A DNA stretch of 64,000 nt from Chitinophaga oryzae (GTDB taxonomy: Bacteria; Bacteroidota; Bacteroidia; Chitinophagales; Chitinophagaceae). Position numbers and translations under genes: made by a program. The notes under the pieces are model-generated. The model did not search any database. It saw nothing but the letters and a program-made list of their open reading frames with translations, and was not told the origin of the DNA. The DNA lies in contig NZ_CP051204.2 of the NCBI RefSeq assembly GCF_012516375.2, positions 1,798,001 through 1,862,000 on the forward strand, written 5' to 3'. Positions within the stretch are counted from its first letter, which is position 1. Each line of letters begins with the position of its first letter. This document shows, piece by piece, positions 52,193 to 61,191 of the stretch.

Positions 52193-53131
52193 ATGAAGAA
52201 AGATAAGATCCTGGTTATTGGTGCCTGCGGACAAATAGGCGTGGAGCTGACGCTGGCGTTAAGGAAAATGTATGGAGATACCAACGTGGTGGCGTCGGAC
52301 CTGCGGGAGGAGCATGAGCTGCTGAAAGGAACAGGCCCTTATGTGTCGCTGGATGTGATGAACAAAGAGATGCTGCATGTACTGATCATTCGTCATAACA
52401 TTACCCAGGTCTACCTGCTGGCGGCCATCCTGTCTGCCACCGGTGAAAAAAATCCTCTGCTGGCATGGCATATCAATATGCAAAGCCTGCTCAACGTACT
52501 GGATATCGCGAAGGAGGAAAATATCGATAAAGTATACTGGCCCAGCTCCATTGCGGTATTCGGTCCCAACTCCCCTATGCAGGACACGCCGCAGCATACG
52601 ATCATCGAACCAACAACAATTTACGGTATCAGCAAATTCGCCGGCGAACGCTGGTGCGAATACTACCATCACCGTTATGGCGTAGACGTAAGAAGTCTCC
52701 GTTATCCCGGCCTGATCAGCTATAAGTCTGCTCCCGGCGGCGGTACCACCGATTATGCGGTGGAAATCTTCCATGAAGCGAAAGAACATAAGCAATACAC
52801 CAGCTTCCTGTCAGAGAACACCTATCTGCCCATGATGTATATGCCGGACGCTATCCGCGCCACCATCGAACTGATGGAAGCCGATGCCTCCAAAATATCC
52901 GTGCGCTCTGCCTATAATCTCTCCGCTATGAGTTTCTCTCCCAAAGAGATCGCGGCCGAGATCAAAAAACATATTCCTGAATTCACCATCAGTTACGAAC
53001 CGGACTATCGCCAGCAGATCGCTGACGGCTGGCCCAACAGCATGGACGACAGCCTGGCTCGCGCCGATTGGGGATGGAAACACGAATATGATCTGGCGAA
53101 GATGACAGAGGATATGTTTAAAAACATATAG
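52193..53131 (+). CDS. L-threonine 3-dehydrogenase, SDR (UDP-galactose epimerase-like) type
   Basis: 312 residues from the ATG at 52193 (MKKDKILVIGACGQIGVEL); an ATG seven codons earlier adds little. Extended SDR fold with GACGQIG, catalytic Tyr/Lys in TIYGISKFAGERWC and Ser/Thr in WPSSIAVFG. The set DLREEHELLKGTGPYVSLD, YPGLISYKSAPGGGTTDYA and YNLSAMSFSPKEIAAEIKKH is typical of the SDR-type TDH that oxidises threonine to 2-amino-3-ketobutyrate. No kbl gene is in the window. Followed by a strong terminator. Confidence 0.9.
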   Translation: MKKDKILVIGACGQIGVELTLALRKMYGDTNVVASDLREEHELLKGTGPYVSLDVMNKEMLHVLIIRHNITQVYLLAAILSATGEKNPLLAWHINMQSLLNVLDIAKEENIDKVYWPSSIAVFGPNSPMQDTPQHTIIEPTTIYGISKFAGERWCEYYHHRYGVDVRSLRYPGLISYKSAPGGGTTDYAVEIFHEAKEHKQYTSFLSENTYLPMMYMPDAIRATIELMEADASKISVRSAYNLSAMSFSPKEIAAEIKKHIPEFTISYEPDYRQQIADGWPNSMDDSLARADWGWKHEYDLAKMTEDMFKNI

Positions 53132-53147
53132 TAACTGTGATGCCGTG

Positions 53148-53336
53148 ATTATTACTGATTTCGCTGGTTGGCGAAGAGGGAAGTGAGATTGGCGCGGTTT
53201 TCAGAGTAGTATATATTGTTTGATTTGAGTATAATAGTAAGGCCCGGTGATATCTTCACCGGGCCTTCTTTATTTTTTTATTTTGTTATTTCCTTATTCG
53301 CTTCTGTCTTCGTGAATCAGCGAAATCAGTAATAAT
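53148..53336. repeat. 19-bp inverted repeat flanking a terminator in a convergent gap
   Basis: ATTATTACTGATTTCGCTG (53148-53166) is exactly complementary to 53318-53336. The arms lie 16 and 4 bases from the two stop codons. Same nested plan as 32097-32301 and 41827-41986, but the words differ. Confidence 0.85.
53239..53280 (+). terminator. terminator of the threonine dehydrogenase gene
   Basis: AAGGCCCGGTGA (53239-53250) with TCACCGGGCCTT (53256-53267), then a T-rich tail (CTTTATTTTTTTATTTT). Confidence 0.9.
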
Positions 53337-53340
53337 TATA

Positions 53341-54588
53341 TCATATCAAAGTTCCTACGCCTACCGTCGTGTTATTAAATTCATCGATCAGGATAAACGA
53401 GCCGTTGGCCGGATTTTCCGCGTAGATGTCGGCAAAGATGGGCTGGGCTGTTTTCAGGGTAATGCTTCCGATATCGTTCAGGCCCATATCATTTTTGCCT
53501 TCGATGTGCTGGTTGCTGGTAACATCGACGACGAAGTTGATCTGCTGTACTTTGGCTTTTACGCGGTTCACGCCATGTTGGAGCAGGTAGGTTTTACCGG
53601 CGACCAGTTTCTGCTGGTCCATCCAGCATACGTTGGCGGTGACTTCCTTACGTTGTTCGGGGACGCTGTCGGTCTTTACGAGCATGTTACCGCGGCTGCT
53701 GTCGATCTCATCTTCGAGGGTGATGACAACGCTTTCGCGGGCATGGGCAGACGGCAGTTGTGTTTCGAACTGTTCGATGGTTTTGATCCTGCTTTTTTGT
53801 CCGGAAGGCAGGGAGATGATTTCATCGCCTACGTTGAAATGGCCGCTGGCCACTTTCCCGGCGAATCCGCGGAAGTCGTGGTACTCGGTAGTACGGGGGC
53901 GGATCACGCTTTGTATGGGGAAGCGGGCCGGGTGGCGGCTGTCTTCATGGTCAAAGGCGATCTGTTCGAGATAATCGAGCAGGGTAGGGCCATTGTACCA
54001 GTTGATGGTGCCGTTGCGGGTAGCCACGTTTTCGCCGTACAGGGAAGAGATGGGGATAAATTTCACCTGTTGAGCCTTGAAGGAGGCGCTGGCCAGCAGT
54101 TGCTGGAAGTCTTCCACGATCTGGTTAAAACGGGCTTCGCTGTATTCCACCAGGTCCATTTTGTTGACGCATACCACCAGGTGGGGGATGCGCAGCAGGT
54201 TGGCGATGAAGAAGTGGCGGTGTGTCTGTTCCACGATGCCTTTACGGGCGTCGATGAGGATCAGGGATACCTGCGCGTTGGAAGCGCCGGTTACCATGTT
54301 GCGTGTATATTCAATATGGCCGGGTGTGTCGGCGATAATGTATTTGCGGGTAGGGGTGGAGAAGTAGATATGCGCCACGTCGATGGTGATGCCTTGTTCT
54401 CTTTCTGCCACGAGGCCGTCTGTCAGCAGTGACAGGTCGGTGAAATCGAGTCCTTTACGTTTGCTGGCGGCGTGGAGCGCCTCCATTTTATCCTGGGGAA
54501 TTGAGTTGGTGTCGTATAAAAGACGGCCGATCAGGGTGCTTTTCCCATCGTCCACACTACCGGAAGTGGCTATACGTAAAACCTCCAT
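53341..54588 (-). CDS. cysN: sulfate adenylyltransferase, GTPase subunit
   Basis: With CysD forms ATP sulfurylase, activating sulfate to APS; GTP hydrolysis drives the reaction. 415 residues, without a fused CysC kinase. GTPase motifs: SGSVDDGKSTLIGRLL (G1), EQGITIDVAHIYF (G2), IADTPGHIEYTRNM (G3) and VNKMDLVEYS (G4). EF-Tu-like beta domains follow. Last gene of cysH-cysD-cysN, 33 bases after cysD. Confidence 0.96.
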   Translation of the reverse strand: MEVLRIATSGSVDDGKSTLIGRLLYDTNSIPQDKMEALHAASKRKGLDFTDLSLLTDGLVAEREQGITIDVAHIYFSTPTRKYIIADTPGHIEYTRNMVTGASNAQVSLILIDARKGIVEQTHRHFFIANLLRIPHLVVCVNKMDLVEYSEARFNQIVEDFQQLLASASFKAQQVKFIPISSLYGENVATRNGTINWYNGPTLLDYLEQIAFDHEDSRHPARFPIQSVIRPRTTEYHDFRGFAGKVASGHFNVGDEIISLPSGQKSRIKTIEQFETQLPSAHARESVVITLEDEIDSSRGNMLVKTDSVPEQRKEVTANVCWMDQQKLVAGKTYLLQHGVNRVKAKVQQINFVVDVTSNQHIEGKNDMGLNDIGSITLKTAQPIFADIYAENPANGSFILIDEFNNTTVGVGTLI

Positions 54589-54621
54589 ATGCGTTCGCTT
54601 TTTTGCTGTAAGAAGTAAATG

Positions 54622-55539
54622 TTAAAAGTAACCTGCCTGTTTTCTCTTTTCCATGGCCGCTTCGGAGCGTTTATCGTCGATACGGGCGCCACGTTCGGAA
54701 ATTTTGGCTTCCATGATTTCTGCGATGATGTCTTCCAGCTTATCGGCTTCAGACAGTACGGCAGCTGTACAGGTCATGTCACCTACGGTGCGGAAGCGTA
54801 CTTTCTGGCGGAAAGGCACTTCATCGGCGGTGGTGTTGAGATAGGAGGAATAAGGCCAGTAGAGGCCATCGCGCTCTATGATCTCTCTTTCGTGGGCGAA
54901 GTAAATGGATGGTATTTCCAGTTTTTCGCGGCGGATGTAGTTCCATACGTCCAGCTCTGTCCAGTTGGAGATAGGGAATACGCGCACGTTTTCACCGATA
55001 TTGATTTTTCCGTTGAGGATGTCGAACAGTTCAGGGCGTTGCATTTTAGCATTCCACTGACCGAATTCGTCGCGTACGGAGAAGATTCTTTCTTTGGCGC
55101 GGGCTTTTTCTTCATCGCGGCGGGCGCCGCCGATGCAGGCGTCAAATTTGCCTTCTTCGATGGCATCGAGGAGGGTAACGGTCTGCAGGGCGTTGCGGCT
55201 GGCATATTTGCCGGTTTCTTCCTGTACTTTGCCCTGGTTGATGCTGTCCTGTACATTGCGGACGATCAGGTCGAGACCGAGGGTGTTGACCAGCCAGTCA
55301 CGGAACTCGATCGTTTCGGGAAAGTTATGGCCGGTGTCCACATGGAGCAGCGGAAACGGTACTTTGCCCGGGTAGAAGGCTTTCTGGGCCAGTCTTACGA
55401 GGGTAATGGAATCTTTACCGCCGGAGAAGAGCAGTACCGGCTTCTCAAATTGGGCGGCCGTTTCGCGTAATATGTATATGGCTTCATCTTCCAGCGCCTG
55501 TGGAAACCCCCAGTTTATCTGATGTGTCATGGGTGACAA
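54622..55539 (-). CDS. cysD: sulfate adenylyltransferase, catalytic subunit
   Basis: 305 residues, PP-loop ATPase family. ATP-binding motif LLFSGGKDSITLVRLA (about residues 37-52), LHVDTGHNFPET and CIGGARRDEEKARAKERIFS, plus the C-terminal KRKQAGYF. Makes APS together with CysN. Located between cysH and cysN with gaps of 30 and 33 bases. Confidence 0.96.
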   Translation of the reverse strand: MSPMTHQINWGFPQALEDEAIYILRETAAQFEKPVLLFSGGKDSITLVRLAQKAFYPGKVPFPLLHVDTGHNFPETIEFRDWLVNTLGLDLIVRNVQDSINQGKVQEETGKYASRNALQTVTLLDAIEEGKFDACIGGARRDEEKARAKERIFSVRDEFGQWNAKMQRPELFDILNGKINIGENVRVFPISNWTELDVWNYIRREKLEIPSIYFAHEREIIERDGLYWPYSSYLNTTADEVPFRQKVRFRTVGDMTCTAAVLSEADKLEDIIAEIMEAKISERGARIDDKRSEAAMEKRKQAGYF

Positions 55540-55569
55540 TAATTTTATGATTGCAAAGGCTGTTTTCTG

Positions 55570-56253
55570 TTATCCGTGCAGGCCGCATTCTTTCTGCGAC
55601 TGTTCCCACCACCACCTGCCGGCGCGCGGATGTTCTCCCGGCCCGATGGCGCGTGTACAGGGTGCACAACCAATGCTAATATAGCCTTTATCGTGCAGTT
55701 TGTTATAAGGAACATTGTTTTGGGAGAGATACGCCAGTACTTCATCATATCCCCAGTGGATCAGGGGGTTGTATTTGTAGAGGTGGCGGTGTTCGTCCCA
55801 TTCCAGCGTCTGCATGTCATGCCGGTTTTCGGATTGTTCGGCGCGAAGGCCGGTGATCCATACTTTTACGCCCTCCAGCGCCCTGTTGAGCGGTACTACT
55901 TTGCGGATGCCGCAACATTGCTTGCGGTTTTCCACGGAATCGTAAAAGCTGTTGGGCCCTTTTTCGGTGACCAGTTTCTCTACCGCCGCTGTTTCAGGAT
56001 AAAACACTTCGATCGGTTGTTTGTAACGGGCAAGGGTAACGTCCATTACGTCATAGGTCTCCTGGAACAGGCGTCCTGTGTCCAGTGTAAATACTCTTAC
56101 AGGGAGGTGGTTGCGCCAGATAATGTCTGCGATTACCTGGTCTTCCTGGCCAAAGGAAGTGGAAAAGGCCACCGCTCCCGGATATTGTTCCAGGAGATAT
56201 TGTATGGCTTCTGCCACCGGCTTATTGGCCAGCGCGTTGGTAATGTCTGTCAT
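55570..56253 (-). CDS. cysH: adenylyl-sulfate (APS) reductase, CysH family with Fe-S motif
   Basis: Reduces activated sulfate to sulfite. 227 residues. The PP-loop-like SFGQEDQVIADI opens the PAPS-reductase fold. The pairs CC in KQCCGIRKV and CxxC in GCAPCTRAI are the four [4Fe-4S] cysteines of the APS-reducing subgroup. PAPS-type enzymes lack these. The absence of a CysC kinase in the cluster agrees. The catalytic C-terminal Cys is in KECGLHG. First of the cysHDN genes, 225 bases after the Rrf2 gene. Confidence 0.93.
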   Translation of the reverse strand: MTDITNALANKPVAEAIQYLLEQYPGAVAFSTSFGQEDQVIADIIWRNHLPVRVFTLDTGRLFQETYDVMDVTLARYKQPIEVFYPETAAVEKLVTEKGPNSFYDSVENRKQCCGIRKVVPLNRALEGVKVWITGLRAEQSENRHDMQTLEWDEHRHLYKYNPLIHWGYDEVLAYLSQNNVPYNKLHDKGYISIGCAPCTRAIGPGEHPRAGRWWWEQSQKECGLHG

Positions 56254-56313
56254 GTAATCTTCCTTAAAGATAATTGCCTAGTGCCAGCGCGTACTTTTCA
56301 GTGACGCCGTATA

Positions 56314-56321
56314 CAAAAATA
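56314..56321 (-). promoter_or_regulatory. -7 element of cysHDN
   Basis: TATTTTTG on the minus strand, exact TAnnTTTG, 61 bases before the cysH ATG. Confidence 0.45.
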
Positions 56322-56419
56322 CATAAATCCTATAAAAAAGATAGACTATTATATCAAAAAATTGTCGTTTGTCAGGAAAGGGGCTGTGGGGGCGGTTTAC
56401 CAGCGGGGATGGGACGCAC

Positions 56420-56454
56420 AAAAAAACCGGCGGGGAGTTGAAATCCCGGCCGGT
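56420..56454 (-). terminator. terminator behind the Rrf2 gene
   Basis: ACCGGC-GGGGA (56426-56436) with TCCC-GGCCGGT (56444-56454). On the minus strand seven T follow (56420-56426). Confidence 0.75.
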
Positions 56455-56478
56455 CCCTTAATTTTCACGCTGCGCTGG

Positions 56479-56898
56479 TTATGCGTTGCGGGTAAGAATA
56501 TCTTTTAATGTTTTGGTCTCCAGCAGTTTCAGGGTGGCGTCCCTTACTTTGCTCATCACCTCATTCAGACCGCATACGGCTTCGTCGCGGCAGTTCTCAC
56601 AGCGCTCGTAATAGTTGAGGCTTACGCAGGGCAGCAGGGCGATGGGGCCGTCCAGCAGCCGGATGATCTTAGCCAGTGCGATCTCTTTCGGGGGACGCAT
56701 CAGATAATATCCGCCGCCTTTCCCTTTCTTACTGCCCAGGATACCGGCATTTTTCAGCTCCAGCAGGATGTTTTCGAGGAACTTGATAGAGATGTTCTTT
56801 TCCTGTGCGATCTCGGAGATCAGGATAGGTCCCTTATCAACATTTTCTGCCAGGTGAATGAGTGCGTGAAATGCGTATTGTGTTTTTTTAGATAACAT
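56479..56898 (-). CDS. Rrf2 family transcriptional regulator
   Basis: 139 residues: winged helix with MLSKKTQYAFHALIHLAE and ISEIAQEKNISIKFLENIL (recognition helix), wing KGKGGGYYLMRPP, then C91, C100, C103 and C109 in the region LPCVSLNYYERCENCRDEAVC. Four closely spaced Cys suggest iron-sulfur binding as in IscR/NsrR-type members. It sits upstream of cysHDN on the same strand but is separated by its own terminator and a new promoter; control of sulfate assimilation is inferred from location. Confidence 0.9.
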   Translation of the reverse strand: MLSKKTQYAFHALIHLAENVDKGPILISEIAQEKNISIKFLENILLELKNAGILGSKKGKGGGYYLMRPPKEIALAKIIRLLDGPIALLPCVSLNYYERCENCRDEAVCGLNEVMSKVRDATLKLLETKTLKDILTRNA

Positions 56899-56959
56899 AC
56901 TGACTTATTTGCATCTCTCGGATGACGCTATCGTGGTGCAATGAACATTTTTGACCCAA

Positions 56960-56967
56960 CAAATATA
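56960..56967 (-). promoter_or_regulatory. -7 element of the Rrf2 gene
   Basis: TATATTTG on the minus strand, exact TAnnTTTG, 62 bases before the ATG. Confidence 0.4.
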
Positions 56968-57053
56968 AGCCCTTCTTTCGAGTTTTATATTTCAGCAGCC
57001 GACGTGGAGCGTGACACGAATAAAAAATAATTGATATTCAATTCATTATGCCC

Positions 57054-57770
57054 TTAGAGGTTCAGCACGTCCTTCATGGTGAATACGCCTGCCTTTCCTT
57101 TCAGCCATTCCGCGGCCACAACGGCACCGGCAGCAAACCCTTCGCGGGAATGGGCGGTATGCGTGATCGTGATATCATCGATCGGAGAGGAGTAATGAAT
57201 GGTATGCGTGCCCGGAGCGGGGTCTATTCTTTTGGAGATGATAGACAGCATGTCAGCCTGCTGTGTTTCGTCATTGACCCAACCCTTTTTGCGGTCCACG
57301 GAAGCCAGGAGCTGTTCTGCCAGCGTGATGGCGGTGCCGCTGGGGGCGTCTTTTTTCTGGGTATGGTGGATTTCTTCCATCCATACATTGTATTGGGGCT
57401 GGGCGGCCATCAGGGCTGCCAGTTTTTTATTGACTTCAAAAAAGATATTGACGCCGATACTGAAGTTGGTAGCGTGTAAAAAAGCATGGTGGCCTTTTTC
57501 GCACAGGGCGTTCACTTCAGGCAGCTGCTCGAGCCAGCCGGTGGTGCCGCTGACAACGGGTACGTTGGCCTCAAAGCACTTTTGTATGTTATGGTAAGCG
57601 GTTTCAGGAGTAGTGAATTCAATGGCCACGTCCGCCTGGCCGAGGTGCTCCTTGTCCAGCAGGTGCTGGCTGTCGTGATCTATTTTCAGGATGACCTCAT
57701 GACCTTTGGCAGTGGCGATGGCATCGATCGCCTTGCCCATTTTACCATATCCGATGAGTGCTATTTTCAT
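57054..57770 (-). CDS. dapB: 4-hydroxy-tetrahydrodipicolinate reductase
   Basis: Lysine/diaminopimelate pathway reductase, 238 residues. NAD(P)-binding MKIALIGYGKMGKAIDAIA, VAIEFTTPETA, VPVVSGTTGW, the catalytic His/Lys block EEIHHTQKKDAPSGTA and the C-terminal HSREGFAAGAVVAAEWL. Shorter than the E. coli enzyme by about 35 residues, as usual in Bacteroidota. Last gene of parA-parB-DUF5683-dapB. Confidence 0.95.
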   Translation of the reverse strand: MKIALIGYGKMGKAIDAIATAKGHEVILKIDHDSQHLLDKEHLGQADVAIEFTTPETAYHNIQKCFEANVPVVSGTTGWLEQLPEVNALCEKGHHAFLHATNFSIGVNIFFEVNKKLAALMAAQPQYNVWMEEIHHTQKKDAPSGTAITLAEQLLASVDRKKGWVNDETQQADMLSIISKRIDPAPGTHTIHYSSPIDDITITHTAHSREGFAAGAVVAAEWLKGKAGVFTMKDVLNL

Positions 57771-57813
57771 GACCCTTGCTGCTATTTTTTGTTGATGATG
57801 AGTTGGAGTTTGG

Positions 57814-58518
57814 TTACCGTCCGGCCACCCAGGCTGTTTTAGGGTGCTTACGGCCGCCGCCGATGTCGAGTTTAACGCTGATGCCTAAACTCCGGTTGTT
57901 GATAATGGCCGGGGACACGCGCATGCTCAGATCGTCGGACATGTCCCAGTTGCGCAAATGCGCAAATACGGTAGCATCGGCGATATTAAGCGTATAGGCC
58001 AGTACGAAGAAGAGTACGGAGTAATCGACATTCTGCCGGTAGTAGTCACGATACGCTTTCAGGTATTGGGAAGACTGTGCGGCGAGGAACGGGTCCGGCG
58101 CCTTGGTGTCCGGGTTGCCGTCTACCGAGAGCCGGTAGGCATCGCGATAGGTCCGGTAATTGTCCATATTCCACACGAAGAAGTAGGTACAGGTACCGAT
58201 GGCGGCATATACCAGGGGCATTTTCCAGTATTCACGGTTGTAGGCCTGGCCAAGCCCCGGCAGTATGGCGGAGTACAGCGCCGCTTTACGCGGACTGTGC
58301 GGCGCACGCGACGGCAACCGGATGATGGAGGCAGTCGTATCTGTCAGCACCGCAACGGGTTTGACAGTGGTGTCGGTGACCGGGCGTACTACAGTATCTG
58401 CGGCAGCACGACGGGTAGTGTCCTGCCCTCTCAGTGTGGGCGCCAATACCAGCAATGCCAGGCATACCGGTACATGGCGACGAAATAAACGGAATAATCT
58501 TCCAGCCTTTTTAGCCAC
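57814..58518 (-). CDS. DUF5683 family membrane protein
   Basis: 234 residues. Signal-anchor (VPVCLALLVLAPTLRGQ), then a Thr/Val-rich linker. The conserved domain begins SPRKAALYSAILPGLGQAYN and includes YWKMPLVYAAIGTCTYFFVW, NYRTYRDAYRLSVDGNP and DYSVLFFVLAYTLNIADATV, matching DUF5683 of Bacteroidota. Three to four membrane or amphipathic segments. The conserved neighbourhood with parAB and dapB suggests a cell-envelope or division-related task, but no function is known to me. Confidence 0.88.
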   Translation of the reverse strand: MAKKAGRLFRLFRRHVPVCLALLVLAPTLRGQDTTRRAAADTVVRPVTDTTVKPVAVLTDTTASIIRLPSRAPHSPRKAALYSAILPGLGQAYNREYWKMPLVYAAIGTCTYFFVWNMDNYRTYRDAYRLSVDGNPDTKAPDPFLAAQSSQYLKAYRDYYRQNVDYSVLFFVLAYTLNIADATVFAHLRNWDMSDDLSMRVSPAIINNRSLGISVKLDIGGGRKHPKTAWVAGR

Positions 58519-58519
58519 C

Positions 58520-59428
58520 TTATAAATCTATTTTTTCCAGGATACTATTCAGTTCATCGTCCGAATAGAATTCAATCATGATGCTTCCTTTTCCATTCTT
58601 GCCTCTCTCCAGCTTCACTTTGGTGGAGAAGTGGGAGCTGAGGTTGTCCTGTATCTTCTGGAAAGCGGGCGGCAGTTTTACCCTGACCGCTTTCTGCTGG
58701 TTGCCTTTGTCTGCCTGGTTGATCTTGCGGGCCAGGTCTTCCGTTTGTCTTACAGACAGGCCGTTTTGCAGGATCTCGTTGTAGAGGAACAGCTGGTTTT
58801 CCACGTTTTCCACGCCGGTGAGTACACGGGCATGGCCCATGCTCAGTTGTCCGTTGCGTACCGCTACCTGGATATCAGGCGGCAGTTTGAGCAGGCGGAT
58901 ATAGTTGGTAACGGTGCTTCTTTCCTTGCCCATGCGGTCGGCCACCTGTTCCTGTGTGAGGGAACATTCTTCCATCAGCCGCTTGTAGCTCAATCCAACC
59001 TCGATGGCATTCAGGTTTTCCCTTTGCAGGTTTTCCAGCAGGGCCAGCTCCAGCAGTTCCTGGTCGTTGGCTTGCCGCACATAGGCCGGAATGTCTTTCA
59101 GTCCGGCCATTTTGCTGGCGCGCAAACGGCGTTCACCGGCAATCAGCTGGTACTTTTTGTTACTGATCTTGGCCACTGTGATCGGCTGGATGATGTCATG
59201 CAGCTTGATAGACTGGCTAAGTTCCTGTAGTGCAACCTCATCAAAGTCACGACGCGGCTGCTTCGGATTGGTCACGATCTGTTCCAGCGCAATACGCTCA
59301 ATACCTGTGGCGGTAGCTACCGTTTTGTCGCTCAGTGCGCCGGCAGTTTGCTTCAGGTCAGTGTCTATGTTCTGGAGCAGCGAGCGGATACCTTTCCCCA
59401 ACGCCTCTTTCTTACTTGGATTGGTCAT
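58520..59428 (-). CDS. parB: chromosome partitioning protein ParB/Spo0J
   Basis: 302 residues. ParB N-terminal domain with the CTP-binding GERRLRASKMAGL and ITVAKISNKKYQLI (CTPase clamp). The HTH is LTQEQVADRMGKERSTVTNY, which reads parS. The C-terminal dimer domain includes KVKLERGKNGKGSIMIEFYS. The start overlaps the parA stop by four bases (ATGA). No full parS site was found in this window. Confidence 0.96.
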   Translation of the reverse strand: MTNPSKKEALGKGIRSLLQNIDTDLKQTAGALSDKTVATATGIERIALEQIVTNPKQPRRDFDEVALQELSQSIKLHDIIQPITVAKISNKKYQLIAGERRLRASKMAGLKDIPAYVRQANDQELLELALLENLQRENLNAIEVGLSYKRLMEECSLTQEQVADRMGKERSTVTNYIRLLKLPPDIQVAVRNGQLSMGHARVLTGVENVENQLFLYNEILQNGLSVRQTEDLARKINQADKGNQQKAVRVKLPPAFQKIQDNLSSHFSTKVKLERGKNGKGSIMIEFYSDDELNSILEKIDL

Positions 59429-60225
59429 TTTAAGATTTTGTCTTTGGATTTAATTTTCGTGTAGTTATGCTTCTGCAGTATTTCCTTGGCCAGGTTCAGG
59501 TAGTTGATGGCACCGGTGCTGGCTGCATCGTACATAATAACAGATTTACCAAAGCTGGGCGCTTCTCCCAGTTTGGTATTACGATGGATGATGGTGTTGA
59601 ATACGCTTTCCTCAAAATGCTGCTTCACTTCGTCCACCACCTGGTTGCTGAGGCGCAGACGGCCATCGTACATGGTCATCAGGATACCTTCAATTTCCAG
59701 GTCTGTATTCAGTCTGCTCTGGACGATCTTGATAGTGTTGAGCAATTTGCCCAGACCTTCCAGCGCAAAAAATTCACATTGTACCGGGATGATCACCGCG
59801 TTGGAAGCCACCAGGGCGTTCACCGTGATCAGTCCCAGAGAAGGGGAACAATCCACAATCACGAAATCGTAATCGTCCTTTACCGCATCCACTACCTGCT
59901 TCATCACCCGCTCACGGTTAGGGTGATTGATCAGTTCCAGTTCAGCACCTACCAGGTCAATATGGGAAGGCAATACTTTCAGGTTGGGCGTATCAGATTC
60001 CAGTATCACATCTCTGGCCTGCACATCGTTGACCATACAGTCGTACAGGCTCTGCTGCACATTACGCAGGTCAAAGCCCAGTCCCGTGGTGCTGTTTGCC
60101 TGGGGATCAGCATCTACCAGCAATGTTTTAAATTCCAGTACAGCCAGGCTGCTTGCCAGGTTGATTGCACTGGTTGTTTTTCCTACCCCACCTTTCTGAT
60201 TAGCGATTGCGATTACTCTAGCCAT
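59425..60225 (-). CDS. parA: chromosome partitioning ATPase ParA/Soj
   Basis: 266 residues. Deviant Walker A KGGVGKTTSAINLASSLA (residues 11-28), Walker A' VDADPQANSTTGLG and Walker B DYDFVIVDCSPSLG. Nucleoid-binding ATPase that moves ParB-bound origins. First gene of the parA-parB-DUF5683-dapB unit. Confidence 0.96.
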   Translation of the reverse strand: MARVIAIANQKGGVGKTTSAINLASSLAVLEFKTLLVDADPQANSTTGLGFDLRNVQQSLYDCMVNDVQARDVILESDTPNLKVLPSHIDLVGAELELINHPNRERVMKQVVDAVKDDYDFVIVDCSPSLGLITVNALVASNAVIIPVQCEFFALEGLGKLLNTIKIVQSRLNTDLEIEGILMTMYDGRLRLSNQVVDEVKQHFEESVFNTIIHRNTKLGEAPSFGKSVIMYDAASTGAINYLNLAKEILQKHNYTKIKSKDKILK

Positions 60226-60293
60226 TGTCTAATTTAAAAAATTCAAAGGTTCATTTATAGGATAAAGGATTAAATAGCAGGATCGCTTCTTCC

Positions 60294-60974
60294 TCAAACC
60301 TCTATAGTACTGCCTATTTCAGGCAGCAACAGCTCCACGCCGGCTTCGTCAAACAGTTGCATGACTTCCTTCCTGTCTATCCTGATATACCCGAAGGTGT
60401 CGTAGTGGATACCGATTATTTTTTCACAGTCAATCATTTCGGCCGCGGCAATGGCATCTTCCGGGCCCATGGTGAAATTATCACCAATCGGCAAAACGGC
60501 AAAATCCAGCTCGGTAATATCCGGGATCAGCTCCATGTCCAGCGTCAGCGCGGTATCGCCGCTGTAGTAAAAATTGCCTTCGTCGGTCATAAACACAAAG
60601 CCCATCGGATTACCGCCGTAAGATCCGTCCGGCAGACAGCTGGAATGCTGTGCCACCACACATTTCACAGTGCCGAAATCAAACTTCCATTTACCGCCGG
60701 TATTCATCGGGTGCAGTTTGGTCAATCCCTGCTTGCCCGCCCAGGTAACAATCTCAAAGTTGGAGACTACCATAGCCCCTGTCTGCTTCGCCAGCGAAAT
60801 CAGGTCTGCCACGTGGTCTTCATGACCGTGGGACACAAAAATATAATCCGCCTTTATCGTCTGAACGTCTATCTTCTTAGCCAGCTCATTGTGCGTAATG
60901 AACGGGTCGAAAAGTATCCGCTTGCCTTTTATCTCTACTGCGAAGCAGGAATGACCGTAATTAGTGTATCTCAT
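60294..60974 (-). CDS. UPF0173-type metal-dependent hydrolase (metallo-beta-lactamase fold)
   Basis: 226 residues. Begins YTNYGHSCFAVEIKGKRILF. The zinc motif is SHGHEDHVADL (HxHxDH), further ligands lie in CVVAQHSSC and YSGDTALTLDM, and GIHYDTFGYI is near the end. Matches the UPF0173 family, whose substrate is not established. Upstream of parA on the same strand by 68 bases and may drive the par genes from its promoter. Confidence 0.92.
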   Translation of the reverse strand: MRYTNYGHSCFAVEIKGKRILFDPFITHNELAKKIDVQTIKADYIFVSHGHEDHVADLISLAKQTGAMVVSNFEIVTWAGKQGLTKLHPMNTGGKWKFDFGTVKCVVAQHSSCLPDGSYGGNPMGFVFMTDEGNFYYSGDTALTLDMELIPDITELDFAVLPIGDNFTMGPEDAIAAAEMIDCEKIIGIHYDTFGYIRIDRKEVMQLFDEAGVELLLPEIGSTIEV

Positions 60975-61086
60975 GGTCTCAATTTTAGGTAAAAAAAACG
61001 AATTCCGGGCTATGAATGATAATGTAAGCTTTCGCCCAATAAATCACTAACCCGGTCATTAATTGTTAAAAGTTACCTGAATCGGA

Positions 61087-61094
61087 CAAAAATA
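61087..61094 (-). promoter_or_regulatory. -7 element of the UPF0173 gene
   Basis: TATTTTTG on the minus strand, exact TAnnTTTG; the leader would be about 105 bases. Confidence 0.35.
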
Positions 61095-61165
61095 CAACGA
61101 ATAGCAACAATTCCGGCGCTGTAGTATATTTATTTATTCACAAAGTGTCCCTGCCCAAATGTAGC

Positions 61166-61191
61166 TATTTAAATATTGAAATATTTAAATA
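61166..61191. repeat. 26-bp AT palindrome
   Basis: TATTTAAATATT, GA, AATATTTAAATA: perfect 12-bp arms. It lies between the divergent genes where an operator or an easily melted site could be. Confidence 0.5.
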
